64,000 bases of DNA. Source: Endocalyx cinctus (Eukaryota; Ascomycota; Sordariomycetes; Amphisphaeriales; Apiosporaceae). Below are positions 11,264-23,479 of this stretch, one piece after another. The stretch's first letter is position 1; each line of letters begins with the position of its first letter. Under the pieces are notes generated by a model, which was not told the origin of the DNA, searched no databases, and saw only the letters and a list, made by a program, of their open reading frames with translations. Where the stretch lies: positions 248,001 through 312,000 of the forward strand of contig BCKC01000004.1 in NCBI GenBank assembly GCA_001600455.1. Reading direction: 5' to 3'. The position numbers and the translations under genes were made by a program.

Positions 11264-11570
11264 TTAACTGTCTAATGAAGAAGATGATAACGGCCGCAGA
11301 GAAAGCGACCGCGGCATTCCGTCAATGTTTACACGATTCGCTTTCCGTTCTTCTTCTATGCGTTGTTCTAAGGCTTCTTTTTCTCGAATGAGCTGTTTGA
11401 TTTCTTCCGGCGAAAGTAAAGTAGGGTCCATCTCTTGAGGAGAATAGGTCAAAATTAAACTGGCCCAAATAAAGATAGTAGATAATATAAACTCTAATGT
11501 CTTCAGCAGGCAAAATAGTTTAGTAGATATGAACCAAAAACGGCGCTAAGAGTTACATCTGATTCTATGT
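11264..11570 (-). pseudogene. 5' fragment of the LLSPEEIKQL repeat gene, copy 1
   Basis: From ATG 11431 the frame reads MDPTLLSPEEIKQLIREKEA then a short coiled-coil start (EQRIEEERKANR) before running into unrelated sequence and a stop at 11264. The upstream 140 bp (to about 11570) is also homologous to the second copy at 59431-59700, including the promoter-side text around TTTTTGGTTCATAT. In fungal genomes, from memory, this N-terminus begins a multicopy coiled-coil family of unknown function of several hundred residues; here only about 35 residues of homology remain. Clearly truncated. Confidence 0.65.
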
Positions 11571-13180
11571 TATAAAAAGAGCAAAATGCGTGACTTTGTA
11601 TATATATATGTTCAATATGATAACGGAATGTTGATTAATTAAGGAACATAATTCAAAAGTAAACAGAGCAGCCAAGTGAGGCTGTTTAAGGGTCTAAGCC
11701 ACAGCACTGTCAGCCGCTAGCAATGGCGGGGNAGAAGGAGGTGGCTGACTACGTAGTAATTCAGTGTTAGAGATCCAAGAGCATCGGTATATGTTAGAGG
11801 AATTACATCACTAAAATACTTAAGAAATAATTAAGCAGCAACGCATGATATTGGTAGAAATATATGTATTTTCCTCTTTTATGAATGCCTCTTCTGAAAG
11901 TTGAGGGTATCTTGAAATTTCCCCGCACTACTAACGCCTCCTTCTCAGACTACGTGGAAACTAAAATTAAGAATACTAACGGATTCTACGCACCAAGATT
12001 TAAATCATTTGTGTTTTTCTTAGTTATTTATATTCTGTTTAACCTGGAAAGAATCTTTCATCTAAAATTATTAACTAGGTTGTTTGGGAGTTGATTCTTT
12101 AAAGAAACACAATTTATATGTAATTTGTATGGAATTATTGTCGCTTGTAAAGAGTGCCGAATATATATATATATTTTTTTTTAGAACTAGAGTTGTTTTT
12201 TGAAGCTAAAAATAGGAGTGACCCATCTGACTGTATAACTGGTAAATAGCACCGCTAAACTTAATATGCGCGCGCTAATATACAGGGCGTGAACCTGCAC
12301 CTTACTCACTAAGCATAGGTAGTCCGTGGGGCACTAAAGCAGGGCCACCAAAAGCTACTATTATAGTGCATTAGGCGGCCACTGTTACCGCTAATATAAG
12401 CGCTGATAGTATATAGGTAAGTGCGGAATAAAAGCAAGATTCGCCGAGAAGGAATGGCATAATTGGGAGAGTGTGGTGAAAAGATCCAATAGGCAGGGCT
12501 TATATTTATTACACCGAATTGTTGCTTGAATATTTATGACGTCAAAAAGAGGTGACATTGTGAACTGGCTGAAGTCGAAGAAAAATTAGTTATGGTTTGC
12601 GGTTGAAGCTGGCGTGGTAAAGCCAGTGCCTACTTATTTACGGAATTACTAATCAACGAATGCCGTGGTATAGCTAAGCCAAAATATATATCCTGCGTCG
12701 TGTTCGGTTTTTATAAGACCACGCTACCTCTAGTACCAGAATTCCTCCCATCTTTAAAACTTCATGGAATTTGGGGGTCTGTATATAGCTGTTTACTCTG
12801 TTTTGCTTTAATACTATTAAATGTCTTTACGACTTAGTCAATATGTTTTCTAGTGTTGTCGTGTAACGCAACGTATTAAGGGGCGAACATCACATCGACC
12901 GAGTGGACTAGTTAGTAAAGGGTCCGTGGAACCAACATCGCAGGCTATTTGGCCTTAATGAATTTGCCGGTGTGGTCACCTCTCTCGCTATACAGAGATC
13001 CGGAATAGACGTCCGCAAAAGAATTCTTCCTAGCCATGTGCTACAACTCCAGTGTATTATTGATTCGTTTGCGGTCAGTCGTGGTTAGTCAAATAGCGCA
13101 CTTCAAGGCCATATGATTAAAGCTCCACCCCACGACTTCAGATCGAGACGTGACGTTGACCTATTCTTAAATCGTGAAAA
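11571..13180. other. AT-rich intergenic region
   Basis: 1.6 kb of AT-rich DNA with TA microsatellites (about 12163-12176) and one undetermined base at 11732. A 69-codon frame at 11885-12094 begins with ATG but has no recognised motif. Nothing else is supportable. Confidence 0.5.
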
Positions 13181-14294
13181 GTTAGAACAACGAAAGTTCA
13201 CGTGCTTCTAATTCATCAAGCTTTATCGTTAACACCGTATAAATATATAAAGCTCCTATATGAATCTTTACTAAGGAAAAGCTTTAATCAACACTTAAGC
13301 TGGCATGTTATGGACAAATCTTTTCATATATATCTTGGATTTGACCAATATTCCGAAGGTTGTCAAGATCAATTCGCATATGCAATTAAACAAACGCGCG
13401 AAGAGTTAGGTATACCTTTATCAAAGTACGTATATTTAATCTTTGCACTAAATAATATATAACTGATTAAATACCTCGCAACTAGGCAGTAGAGACTGTT
13501 CAATAATATTGGATACTCCGTACGAAGATGTATATTGGCTCGTTTGAATTGCCGGGTTACAAGATGAACGGAACTTTACGCTAATACTATCATGTAATTA
13601 GCGAATAACAACTTCAACTACATCCGGTTTATACATCTAAGAAGAGATGAGGAATGCAGCTACTGTATTCCGACTCTATTCATATTACCGATCCGTGAGG
13701 ATAATCACAATTGCAGTGTCTTGCGTTAAAGTGTAACTCCATGCATACTTCTTGATCCGGTTTTTAGAAGCTGTAGGAATTTGAATCCTATATAATGCTG
13801 ATATTAATACCGGTTCATAGGGTTTAGCAGATTCGCGAATATAGACAAAAATTAAATAGTNAGCCNTAGGGTTGGATAGATAATGGCCCACTACAAGCTA
13901 TGAAATCCGCTGGAAAACCTGCGGAAACTCCTATCTGGCCAAGAAAAAGGTCTTCTCATGATCAGTCAGGATACTCTATCTTGCTAGGTTTAATTTTGAG
14001 GGGCCCCTTTGAGAGGCCTCCTTCACGGTAATGTTTTTTATGAAATCCATGATCTGTATTACTTACGTGTCGCCCCGCTCAAAATTAGCTGATCCTTTTA
14101 TAGTTACCCCTATTCATCTTCACGTTTTTGTCTTCTACGTTCTATTATAACCGTGACCAACTAAAGGGATCCCACATCTCAGGTTATGCCACGTCCTCAT
14201 TTCTTGGTCTGCGTCACATTTCTGTGTCTATCTGAGGTTCAGAAGTTATAAATTTCGAACATAAAAGTGTAATCATACGATGAGGTACATAGTA
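13181..14294 (+). repeat. Inverted repeat copy 1 (1.1 kb, partner at 49884-50993)
   Basis: This stretch is the reverse complement of 49884-50993 with only isolated differences seen by eye (for example GGATTTGAC against GGCTTTGAC). The left junction is at GTTAGAACAACG (13181 pairs with 50993); the right end is near the sequence GATGAGGTAC. Two undetermined bases (13861 and 13866) fall at the same places as two in the partner (50308, 50313). No terminal inverted repeats or transposase are visible, so it looks like a segmental duplicate rather than a classical transposon. It carries the last codons of the NLR gene (13202-13462) plus about 830 bp of NLR downstream flank. Confidence 0.85.
13202..13462 (+). 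pseudogene. Orphan 3' end of an NLR gene
   Basis: 86 codons identical in translation to the C-terminal tail of the NLR at 50712-54710 (for example NQHLSWHVMDKSFHIYLGF and TREELGIPLSKY). There is no ATG at the start, and homology to the NLR gene stops at 13181, only 21 bp upstream of the frame, so the NACHT and HEAT parts are absent. This is a duplicated gene tail without its body. Confidence 0.85.
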
Positions 14295-14498
14295 GGAGCT
14301 AAGGAACCTACCATCCCACAAGGCACGTTCTAACCACGACGGCCACATCTGTCTAATATTCCCGAGCTGCTTTCTCTCTATTGCCTGACGGTATTTTATG
14401 AAGCGGGTGTTTACGTAGATGGGGTGAGTTCCGAGACTTGGGAAACCAGTCATCAGCATCTGTGTAGGAAGGGTTGGAGCACATAGGTTTTGATTCAT
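14214..14498 (-). pseudogene. Unassigned ORF, weakly TEA-domain-like, truncated at the repeat boundary
   Basis: From ATG 14498 the frame reads 94 codons. The segment KYRQAIERKQLGNIRQMWPS followed by WLERALWDG resembles the first part of a TEA/ATTS DNA-binding domain (AbaA/Tec1 type: Tyr-Arg, basic linker, W-P-x-x-L-E-x-A). The resemblance is short and rests on pattern only. Right after this motif the frame crosses into inverted repeat copy 1 near 14294, which would cut off the rest of the domain. It may instead be an unrelated exon; a GTAGGT donor-like site follows ALWDG. Confidence 0.3.
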
Positions 14499-15720
14499 GA
14501 TCGATTATGAAGATAATTGGCTGTTACAGTACAGCATTAACATATAGGTTTAGCAGTTCTAACCTATACGATCTGTTTCTTCCTTTTCGGTTCCTTTTTC
14601 TCTATTAACGGCTCTATTACGGCTATTCTTCGAAATATCTTATGTGAATATATAAACACCTATTATCACTAATTTTTAACTGTTTTTAATTTAAGAATTG
14701 ATTTGAACGGAAAGTGTTGATAAAACAGATATAAATCTTTCGTCGAGGAGAATATCATTATATACGCTTAGGCGATCACTTATTAAAATTAAGCAAATAA
14801 AAGAAACATGAATTTGGCTGTCGGATCAGACGTAGTATGTAAGCGGGATATGGTCTTATTTGCTAACTTTAATGTTTATGTTGTAAGCAGATGGACAGAA
14901 AGGAGAGCCAGATTTGGCTACTTATATGACAGATGACATTGGTAATGGTACTTTGAGGTACAATAAAGTTTTTAATTGAAATTTTGATTTCGGAAGGATC
15001 GGAAAATGCGCAGATTTTCCTTCGTCACGATGACTTCATTCCGCAATAACAAACGATATATTTGATCAATAAAGCTGAAATTTTCTATATAGAGTGATTA
15101 ATATGTTTGAAGTATGTTGAGTGATTTTCGTAACTTCAAATCTCATTGTTCTTTCGAAAATGCCAAAGAGGTTCGGACACTTAAAAGGTCTGCCATACGC
15201 GGTACTTATCAATCGAAAATAGAATCACAATATACCGAAAACGGAAAAGACCTTGAGGCAATTCTCTTTCGCCCAGTCTAGCTCCAGCATCTCGGTGTCG
15301 TCGCTGTCCTCCTAACGGGGTAATGTGAGCGAGCCCCCTTTATGCAGGGCAGACAGACGAGAAGACGGCCAAAGTCCTCATCTGAGCGCGGCTCGGCATC
15401 ACAACATATTTAATGTTTTGGTGCGATCCGCACTGCAAATCTACATGGCTGGGGCCATAGAATCATTAATATTTTACATCATCATCTTTTTATCCATTTA
15501 TTAATTCTAAAAAGGCACGATTTCTACCCGACAACAGTAATCAATATAATCAATTAACCATTATTCCGAACGCACACCCCCTAATTCGTGCGCGGGCAAT
15601 GGTTGAAGAAGGATATACTACATTCCACGAATTTCTTGCTCTTTTTGATTGTTATAGGTTGTTGCTATTATCATTCTCTTCTTGCATGGATGTGATATAT
15701 TTTGTTCTTATGTCATTTCG
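14499..15720. other. AT-rich intergenic region
   Basis: 1.2 kb without a supportable gene. A frame at 15599-15910 (plus) lacks an ATG and overlaps the velvet gene on the other strand. Confidence 0.5.
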
Positions 15721-16389
15721 TCAAAGGTGTGTTAGCCGCATACTGGGACACTTTTTGGCGTTATGTACGGTGAAGATTTCGCTCATGGCGGTGGCCAATA
15801 TAGGCGTCTTCTCTCCTGGATTCGAACGCGGATTCAGGACGAGCAAATTAAATTTCAGCCGATACGAGCCCGGGGCCTGGCATGAAAGGTCCGGAAAGGA
15901 GAAGAAGTAACTCTCCTTGTCATCCTCGTCCTTGTCGACGAAGGGAGAAGACACTGTTGTACCTATGAGCCGCTTCTGCTGGCCGTAGTTCGAGCAGTCT
16001 TGATCACCCCGCTCATTCCAAAGGGTGCAGTGTATCACCATGTGATTATGTCGTATCTGATTAGGAATTTCGTCTTCCGACGCTTGGGGTTCCGTGATTT
16101 TCACGATTGGCAGCAGGCGGACCCGTTCGTCGTAGTCGTCCGCTCGAGCGGCCCGTGGTTGCTGGCAGACCCGAATATTATGTTTAACTGCCGTCGAAGT
16201 AGCGGTAACGAGACTCATCGAAGCGGGCGAGAACGAAGATAGGGTGGATGAAGAAGAGAATAGACCCAGTGTTGCCGACCTGGCATCGTCGTTTGGCAGC
16301 TCGAACCGTTTTGGATACGAGGAGCGATGGGCAGGTGGGGAAGTCGTTGAGACCGGATACGGGGTTTGACCATACATGGAATCCGCCAT
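15721..16389 (-). CDS. Velvet-domain regulator, truncated
   Basis: From ATG 16389 (MADSMYGQTPYPVSTT) the frame encodes 222 residues. After a Ser-rich N-terminus comes the velvet domain: IRVCQQPRAARADDYDERVR then PIVKI, MVIHCTLWNERGDQD, VSSPFVDKDEDDKESYFFSF, DLSCQAPGSYRLKFNLLVL and IFTVHNAKKCPSM. Velvet proteins (VeA, VelB, VosA, VelC) are NF-kappaB-like fungal transcription factors coordinating development and secondary metabolism; the F-P-D-L-S-C and Y-R-L-K-F order fits the VosA/VelC side. Oddities: the usual spacer between ERxR and P-P-P-I-V-K is several residues short, and the protein stops just after the last beta-strand (MRLTHL, stop), where relatives continue for tens of residues with a basic tail. 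It may be a divergent paralogue or a gene decaying at its 3' end. Confidence 0.7.
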   Translation of the reverse strand: MADSMYGQTPYPVSTTSPPAHRSSYPKRFELPNDDARSATLGLFSSSSTLSSFSPASMSLVTATSTAVKHNIRVCQQPRAARADDYDERVRLLPIVKITEPQASEDEIPNQIRHNHMVIHCTLWNERGDQDCSNYGQQKRLIGTTVSSPFVDKDEDDKESYFFSFPDLSCQAPGSYRLKFNLLVLNPRSNPGEKTPILATAMSEIFTVHNAKKCPSMRLTHL

Positions 16390-19300
16390 GGATGTGTGAT
16401 AGGAACTTAACGGTAGTAAACGATATGAAGATAAGATTGCGTGTAAAAGGATAAGAAAATTGAGAGAGCGATGGGTCTGCATATAGACTCAGACTTGATG
16501 TGATAACGCACCAAAGCCAACAATTACTGCAATGGGGACTAAACCATTTACAGGTGTAATCGGGGAGCTTTAGGTGATTATAGTGGCGAAGAACGTCTAT
16601 TCATCGATAACCGCCAAAGCGATTATGGACCAAAGGGGCGAATCATGGCGGCATGCAAGAGCCTACATGAATTTTTGGTGGAAAATCATGCATCTACCGG
16701 TCAGAGGCATACGAAACACAGCGTAGCGAGATAAACGGATTAATGTCCCGGACTATATCCGTAGGGATAACCGGCGCTGCCAACCGAGGATAGCCGCGGA
16801 TGAAAGTGCGGCCGAAACTGAGTAAAAATCAAACATCAAAGCCTCTTCCTATTTCTCTGCTTATTATGACTTTGCGTTTATTTCTTACTTGTACAACATA
16901 CAATATTAGATTACCTCGTTTGGATTTTTCCCTGCTTATATATTTTTTATATTACCCGTTCTGCTTATATTTAATAGAGACCATGAATCAAGACGCGCAC
17001 TTCTGCGCCGTTCAACACCATTCAAGCTGCTGCATCTCGATATACCAAGGCAACAATCTCACGGTTTGTGGGTCGGTAACGCAACAAAAAGGCATATGTT
17101 GCAAACCCGCCCTCGTTGCTTGTCAGATCGTCGCCAACAATTCCGTCCGTAGGTACCTGTTCGCTCGATCGCCGTGATGAGACACCTGTCGCTGATATGA
17201 TCGCGTCTTGCTACTGCTTCGCCGTGCCATTCGATTATCACTACCCCATATGTAAATTCCAGGACTGTAAACCTTTCCCCGCGATCAAGTCCTATTGTCC
17301 TAGCGTTCAGCCGATGCGATGCAGCCCGAGCTCCATCTATCCCCAACCTTATAGTGGCATGTGTGGCTACCATGTCATAGAACAGACGCGTGCTTTTTTC
17401 CACGAGCAAGGGCTGCAGCGATGGCAAGCCTCGAAGTTGTATCAACACATAAACCCCAACGACGGGAAGCCCATAGCAAGAGGGATGATCGGGAACTAGA
17501 GTAACTGGGCTGTAGCGAGGATTGGGGGATGTCCTGATGCGCTTTACCTGGACAACAAAGACATTAAGAAAAACTTGAGCGATATGCCCATCGATAGCGA
17601 TACCGACGAAGCGGAAAAGCCTTCCACGAATTGATTAACGTTCCCGAGGCGAGAGTGCGGGTCATGCTGGCGATATGGCAATTCGTAAAACAGGATCTAT
17701 TTCCAACGAGGCTCCCACTAGCCCCGAGAGCATTTACATATATGTCAAGGATGAAAAAGACCCCCTCGTTCTCCCCGGAATCTTCAACGGGATCCTAAAA
17801 ACCTTCAGACCTAAACCTATCATACCTTATTATATACCAGCATCCACCCTAACCCCCCCACGATCACCTGGTCAACGTTACTTTCGATCGACGGAACAGG
17901 TATGTCTTCCCTTGGCTGTTCCTTTGGCTTGCCTTTCCTCTTGCTTGAACTCGAAGGGTCTGCAGTAGGTGGTAATGTCGAGGAAAGGATAAAGGTGCTT
18001 GATCTTACTATATGTTTAGTAGTTTGCGCTGATTATTTCGAAAATAAATTACTTTCTTTCCAAATGATGCGGCCTGAATATGTACAGTTGAATTGACATG
18101 CTACTTATATCTACTTTCTTCCTACTCGTAGCAGGGGCATTGTACTCCCACCAGACCCTCCTCGAAAATACTATGCAGCTTAGGAGGAGTAACGGACGTC
18201 CTAGCTCTAGTACGTCGTAATAGCATATGATACCACCAGAGAGAACTGTTCTCTGTAGCATTCCTCCTACCAACTGTAAACTCTTGCCGGGCACGAATAA
18301 TAGGAATGGCCGCCTTGCCCCTATCGTTACGTAAACCTTGGCTGTCCTGGTCGTATAATCTTGCAGACCTTTCTGACATACCGTGCGTTTCGCCATTTTA
18401 TCGGCAGGATCGCGATCACACAGAGGGTTTTTTGCACTCCGGGTTAGTACTCCAGAAGTCGCGACCCGGTCAAATATTCCGCTCAAGCATGCGGATTATG
18501 TTTTCATCGCATACATCCTTCAACCGAAAAAAATCTATCACATATTAACAGAGATTATTTCTCCAACTCCAGAGAGCAAACATGAAAGCAGCCCAGGAAA
18601 ACCAATTGTCAAATTAGGCAATAAGGAAACGAACACCAAGGACCAAAATATACGCTTTACTGTCGCGTTACCAGACCCAAGCTTGACCGGCCTTCAATCA
18701 TAGCGTTAAACGCGATTGGCCAAGTTTCAGAACCCGCTGGCAAAGACTCCAGGAGCGAAATTCCTAGACTAGGTCACTAATGTCAACCCAAGCACCTATT
18801 TAGATTCGTTTTGTCCTAGGCATGATGTGATAATCTATGCTCACCCTTCGAAGCTTCGCAACAGGGGTACTATTCCCGTAAGAACAATGGAGAAGGTTCA
18901 CCGGACCAGAGTGATGGCAAGGTTCGATCGTAGCTGTAGATGACATCGATACCCAATTCGAAGCCCTCTACACTGCCGTGGAAGGGGCATATTCCAAACC
19001 GAAGGCTACATCAGGACATCCATTTAGGGGAGTCATTCCACCGGATTATTTTCTGATATGTAATCGGTTCTGATTTTGGCGCAAAGCATCCTGTTCGTAA
19101 AGTATGGCAATAGATAAGGACTTGAAGGAATTGTCCTTTTAGGACTAGTAATTTACATTAGGGGCTACGTTGGGGCATGGTACACAGCCTGCACGAAAAA
19201 AGAAACGGCAAAAAATGAGTTATAACTAATGAAATTACAGTGTTCCTTCCCGGAATGGGTTCGGCCGGTGCGACGTATTCCCGAGAGCCTGGAACATATC

Positions 19301-19629
19301 AGTGCCGTCGGCATTGCCGACCATTTTTACCAGATGTCTTTTGTCTTGGTACTTAAGGTAGTACAGATTCGTTGTAGAAATGTACGTACATTTCCCCGCT
19401 TCCCTCTTCGTCCTCATTGGTATCGGCTTAGGCAATCTACATCTCTGTACGCATCCGAGCCATATCGACGGGTAGAGACCCGAGAGGAGACGCTCAGCGG
19501 CCTTTTTTCTTCTTCTTACTCTTCATTTTCTTTCATGTTGAATCTTATTTTACTCTAGTCACCTTTCATTCAGCTCAGACGTAACGTAGTTATTAGCACC
19601 ACGCGTGATCCCGTCAAGTAACTCTCATC
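16390..19629. other. Long region with unresolved coding-like pieces
   Basis: No gene can be assembled. Open pieces include plus 17116-17499 (128 codons with spaced Cys residues, beginning MLVRSSPTIPSVG), a short in-frame stretch near 17527-17631 containing ALYLDNKDIKKNLSD and ended by TGA, plus 17675-17968 (ATG, Pro-rich), and plus 18383-18703 (no ATG). Frame changes and stops separate them. They could be remnants of one or more decayed genes. A minus-strand frame over 17059-17448 overlaps the first piece and one of the two must be spurious. Confidence 0.35.
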
Positions 19630-22600
19630 ATGGATGGGCTGGAAGTCTTCATCCCTAATTTGCCAATTAACATAACCGATCACGGGTTAAAACGCGAATT
19701 GACACCTTTTATCACTAATGACCTTCGCATAATCGACTGGACCTGCAATAAGCTTCGCCGAAACTCCGGAGCCATTACCTTCCTTAATCGGCGCGACGGA
19801 GAAAACTTTTTAAGAAAATATGGAGAGCACCGGCAAACCGAAGCCCGACTCAAAATCTTGAACACAAATATATATTGCAGGAAGAGCAATAAAAACCCTC
19901 ACCCCTACTTGCTGAAGACCCTGATGAAGGATGCCCACGATCGAAACCATCCGGATAAAGAAATAGAGGACGTCCAGGAAGACGCTGCTGTTGTTTTTGA
20001 AACCCTTAGCACTTCCTTCGGCCATTATGAATATCTAGAGGGTAATCTTTCCTACGGAAGAGATATCGAATGGGCCTCAAGTGGAAACGCGAAATTTATC
20101 AAGCAGACATTGATCGTCACCTTCGCTCACTCTTACTCCCACGATTTAGCTATACGCGTAGAGATTCCATATAGAATTATCAATGAGATCGTGATATCCG
20201 CTTATACCCCTTCATTGGTGCTAACTCTTTGGGAATCTCCACGGATCTTTGAAATGCTAGCTACTAGCGACACCAAAACTCGCATTGGCGAGATCCCACA
20301 CCCTCAGGTGAAACACAGCGACATCCTGGGTCAATCGCTTGTATATTGTATCAACGTCTCGTCATCCAACTTCGCCCCTAAGGTTCACCGACTAAAATCG
20401 AAAAATTCTCTCATATTTTTTTACTACGATTTTCCAAGCTATTCCTCTCGGACACACTCCATGACAGACCAGATGGTGGCGTTCCGGCAGGTTCTGGGAG
20501 AATGCTCCAAGGTGGTGCCATTTGATGTTCTGTTCCAATTCCAGGCTCTTGTTCAAAATGGATATCTCTTGCCATCAACTGTCGGGGAGATGCTTAGGAC
20601 TCTCAGAAGGACTTTGTGCAGATCCTTGATTTCGGCGCAGGCAGTCAAAAAGCTCTTCTCACAAATTCCCTTTCCAGGGCCTAACATAGAGGCGAAACAA
20701 TTCTTCATTGATGATCTTTTCGCCACTATAAAAGATAACGAGAAGGAACTGGAAGCTGGAATCAAAAAGGAGCTCATGTCAGAGAGAGCTAAGCAAAATA
20801 TGGTAATGGTTTACAAAGTTCAAGTTACGCCGACTCGAATTTTGCTGACAGGACCCGAGCCTGAGGCGATGAACCGCATCCTCCGCAAGTTTCCGAATCA
20901 CGTCGGCTACTTTGCTCGGGTGCAATTTTGCGATGAAGATGGACAGGATATCTACTTAAACGTCAGGGTATCCCTCAAAGAAGCTTACCAAAGATTCAAG
21001 AAAGTCCTCTTGCATGGGGTTTCAATCTCGGGTCGAGACTATAAGTTCTTGGGATTCTCTCATTCCTCTCTAAGAGCGCATGCCGTTTGGTTTATGGCCG
21101 AATTCACCGATGGTCACGGTCAATTTCACAACTACAAGTCTGTTATCGGAGCCCTTGGAAAGTTCTCAGCGATCTATTCACCTGCCAGATGTGCAGCCCG
21201 AATAGGCCAAGCGTTTTCAGAAACCCCGCTTTCTGTCAACTTGAAAGATCTTAGAGTCACGGTGATAAATATTCCCGACGTTAAGTCTAAAGACAAGCAG
21301 AGGGTCTTCAGCGATGGTGTTGGCACGATTTCCAGAGACCTTGTTGAAGCGATCAATTTGCAGATGCCTCCAAAGAAAGCCCCGCCTACCTGCTTCCAAA
21401 TCCGCTGGGCAGGTGCCAAAGGAATGTTGTCGCTGGATCCGACCTTAAAAGGAATGATCATGTGCATTCGACCAGAGAGTATGGTCAAGTTTGAAAGCCT
21501 AGATACTCAAAACCTGGACATTTGCGACGTGGCGAATAAGCCTATCCCCTTGGTTCTGAATCGACAAATGATCATGATTTTGGAAGATATGGGAGTTCCA
21601 GACGAATGGCTCTTTAACGTTCAAAACCAAGAGCTTAATCGGTTGAAATTAATCACTGGCAGCGTTGAGAATACGGTGACCTTCCTGAAAAGACAAAAAA
21701 TTGCGGATCAGATCAGATTCCCACAGTTTATCCATTGTCTACACCGGCTCGGATTCAACTATAGAAAGGACAGGTTTCTCTGCTCTATAGTTGAGGCAAT
21801 CGTACTTCGAGAAGTCCGTTTACTTAAGCACAAGGCAAGAATTCCGATTAAACATGGTGTCACCTTGTTTGGGGTAATGGATGAGTTTGAGTTTCTGGAG
21901 AAAGATGAGATCTACATCACATTCGAGAAAACTCATGGAACTCAATCAGTTTCCCTTCACGAAAAACAGGTATTGATAACCAGGTCACCGGCTCTGCACC
22001 CTGGGGATATTCAGATTAGGAGAGCTGTAGAGCCTCCTATCGGACACCCTCTTCGAGAGTTATCAAATTGCGTAGTATTCAGTCAAAAAGGCCAGAGAGA
22101 CCTCCCGAGTCAGCTCAGCGGTGGAGATCTTGATGGTGATATCTACAACGTTATTTGGGACCCCGAAGCGGTTGAGAACTGCCCGAGAAAATTTGCGCCC
22201 GCAGATTACCCCCGTGTACCACCCCTTAATATTGGTAGAGAAGTGACGCGGGAAGACATGACTAACTTTTTCGTTGACTTTATGGAGATGGATCAGTAAG
22301 TGTTGTTTTCGGGATGATATCTCCTTGTGTTGTTTTCTCGAGACTCCCCTGATTAGTTACTAACTTGTTTTATGGCAGATTAGGGGTGATTGCCGTGAAA
22401 CATATGATACTTTCAGATATACATGCTGCAGGAACTGTCCACCCAGAATGCATGCGTCTTGCCCACCTACACTCTACCGGCGTAGACTACTCTAAAACTG
22501 GCATTGCCATCGAGCGCAATGATTTGAAGAACTTAACAACAACGAGATACCGCCCGGACTTGTAGGTCTCTATTTATAAATCAGTGGAAGCGTGCTAATA

Positions 22601-23479
22601 CTTCAGCAGTCTGGCGCCCGCGCCTCCCGCTACTATCGTGGACCGTACCGAAATCTATTTCGAGAAGCTAGTCGCGCCCTCGGTAAATGACGACGAGGAC
22701 GACAACATGGGGCCCCAGTATCGATATTATACGTCAGATAAAATTCTGGGGAAATTATACCGCGCTATCGACGAGAAGAGGATATGGCACAACAACATTC
22801 ACTTGGCCGAAAAGCGCGCCGGTACCTCATTATGGCATGAAGTGGTGAGCTACATCGATGAAAAGTGTGACGAAATTGGTGGTGTCCAATGGCACAACGC
22901 TGTTAATGAAGCACATAGTCTTCGACAAGCGTATGTATGAATTCCAGTTCTGATTCATGAATACTTTAATTACATGCTAACAGATTTCACAGATACGAAG
23001 ATGAAATTTGGAGCACCTCGTTGGCTCACTCAGATCACTACTCTGCTGGGATTACCGAAATCGAGATATTCACCGGCTCTATATACAACAAATCCGGAGT
23101 GCAGACTCGGCGTCAACGAGACACGTCCGTAAAGCTCAAGGACGAGTTCGGCCGCATCTCCAATTGGATCGAGGGCCTTATTTTAAAAGACCGTATCCGT
23201 CCATTTAACCGGGACGGGGAAGAAGTGAAAGATTATAGTTCACCTATGACTACGGCCTTGGAGCTAAGCATTGCTTGCTTACGCGTGGGCATACAAAGGT
23301 CGCAATCATCGCCTCAAACCGCCGCGCGGAACAATAGCGACGACGTCCAGAGCTTCAAAGTGATCGCGGCCAGCTGCGCACTGCGTGAGTTGGAGTCCGT
23401 TATTGCGATGTCGGAGATCGAGGCGGAGGTAGCGGCTTTGGGAGGCGGTTATCTAGGGGTGAGAGCGGGACGTGCCTGA
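19630..23479 (+). CDS. RNA-dependent RNA polymerase (RNAi type, Rdp1/SAD-1-like)
   Basis: Model: exons 19630-22295, 22379-22561, 22610-22930 and 22993-23479 (1219 codons including stop, 1218 aa). Introns of 83, 48 and 62 nt start GTAAGT, GTAGGT and GTATGT; all joins keep frame and rebuild expected text (MDQ-LGVIAVKH, RPDFLAPAPP, RQAYEDEIW). This is the cellular RdRP that makes double-stranded RNA for Dicer in fungal RNA silencing. Visible parts: an RRM-like N-terminus (EVFIPNLPINITDHGLKREL), a central RdRP core with RVFSDGVGTISRDL and IRWAGAKGMLSLDP, and the catalytic loop SQLSGGDLDGDIYNVIWD with DLDGD at residues 833-837, whose aspartates bind metal. All are intact and length fits the family, so it is probably active. 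The RRM start suggests the Rdp1/SAD-1 rather than the QDE-1 clade; that is inference. Nearby silencing-type genes are at 26252 and 33419. Confidence 0.93.
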
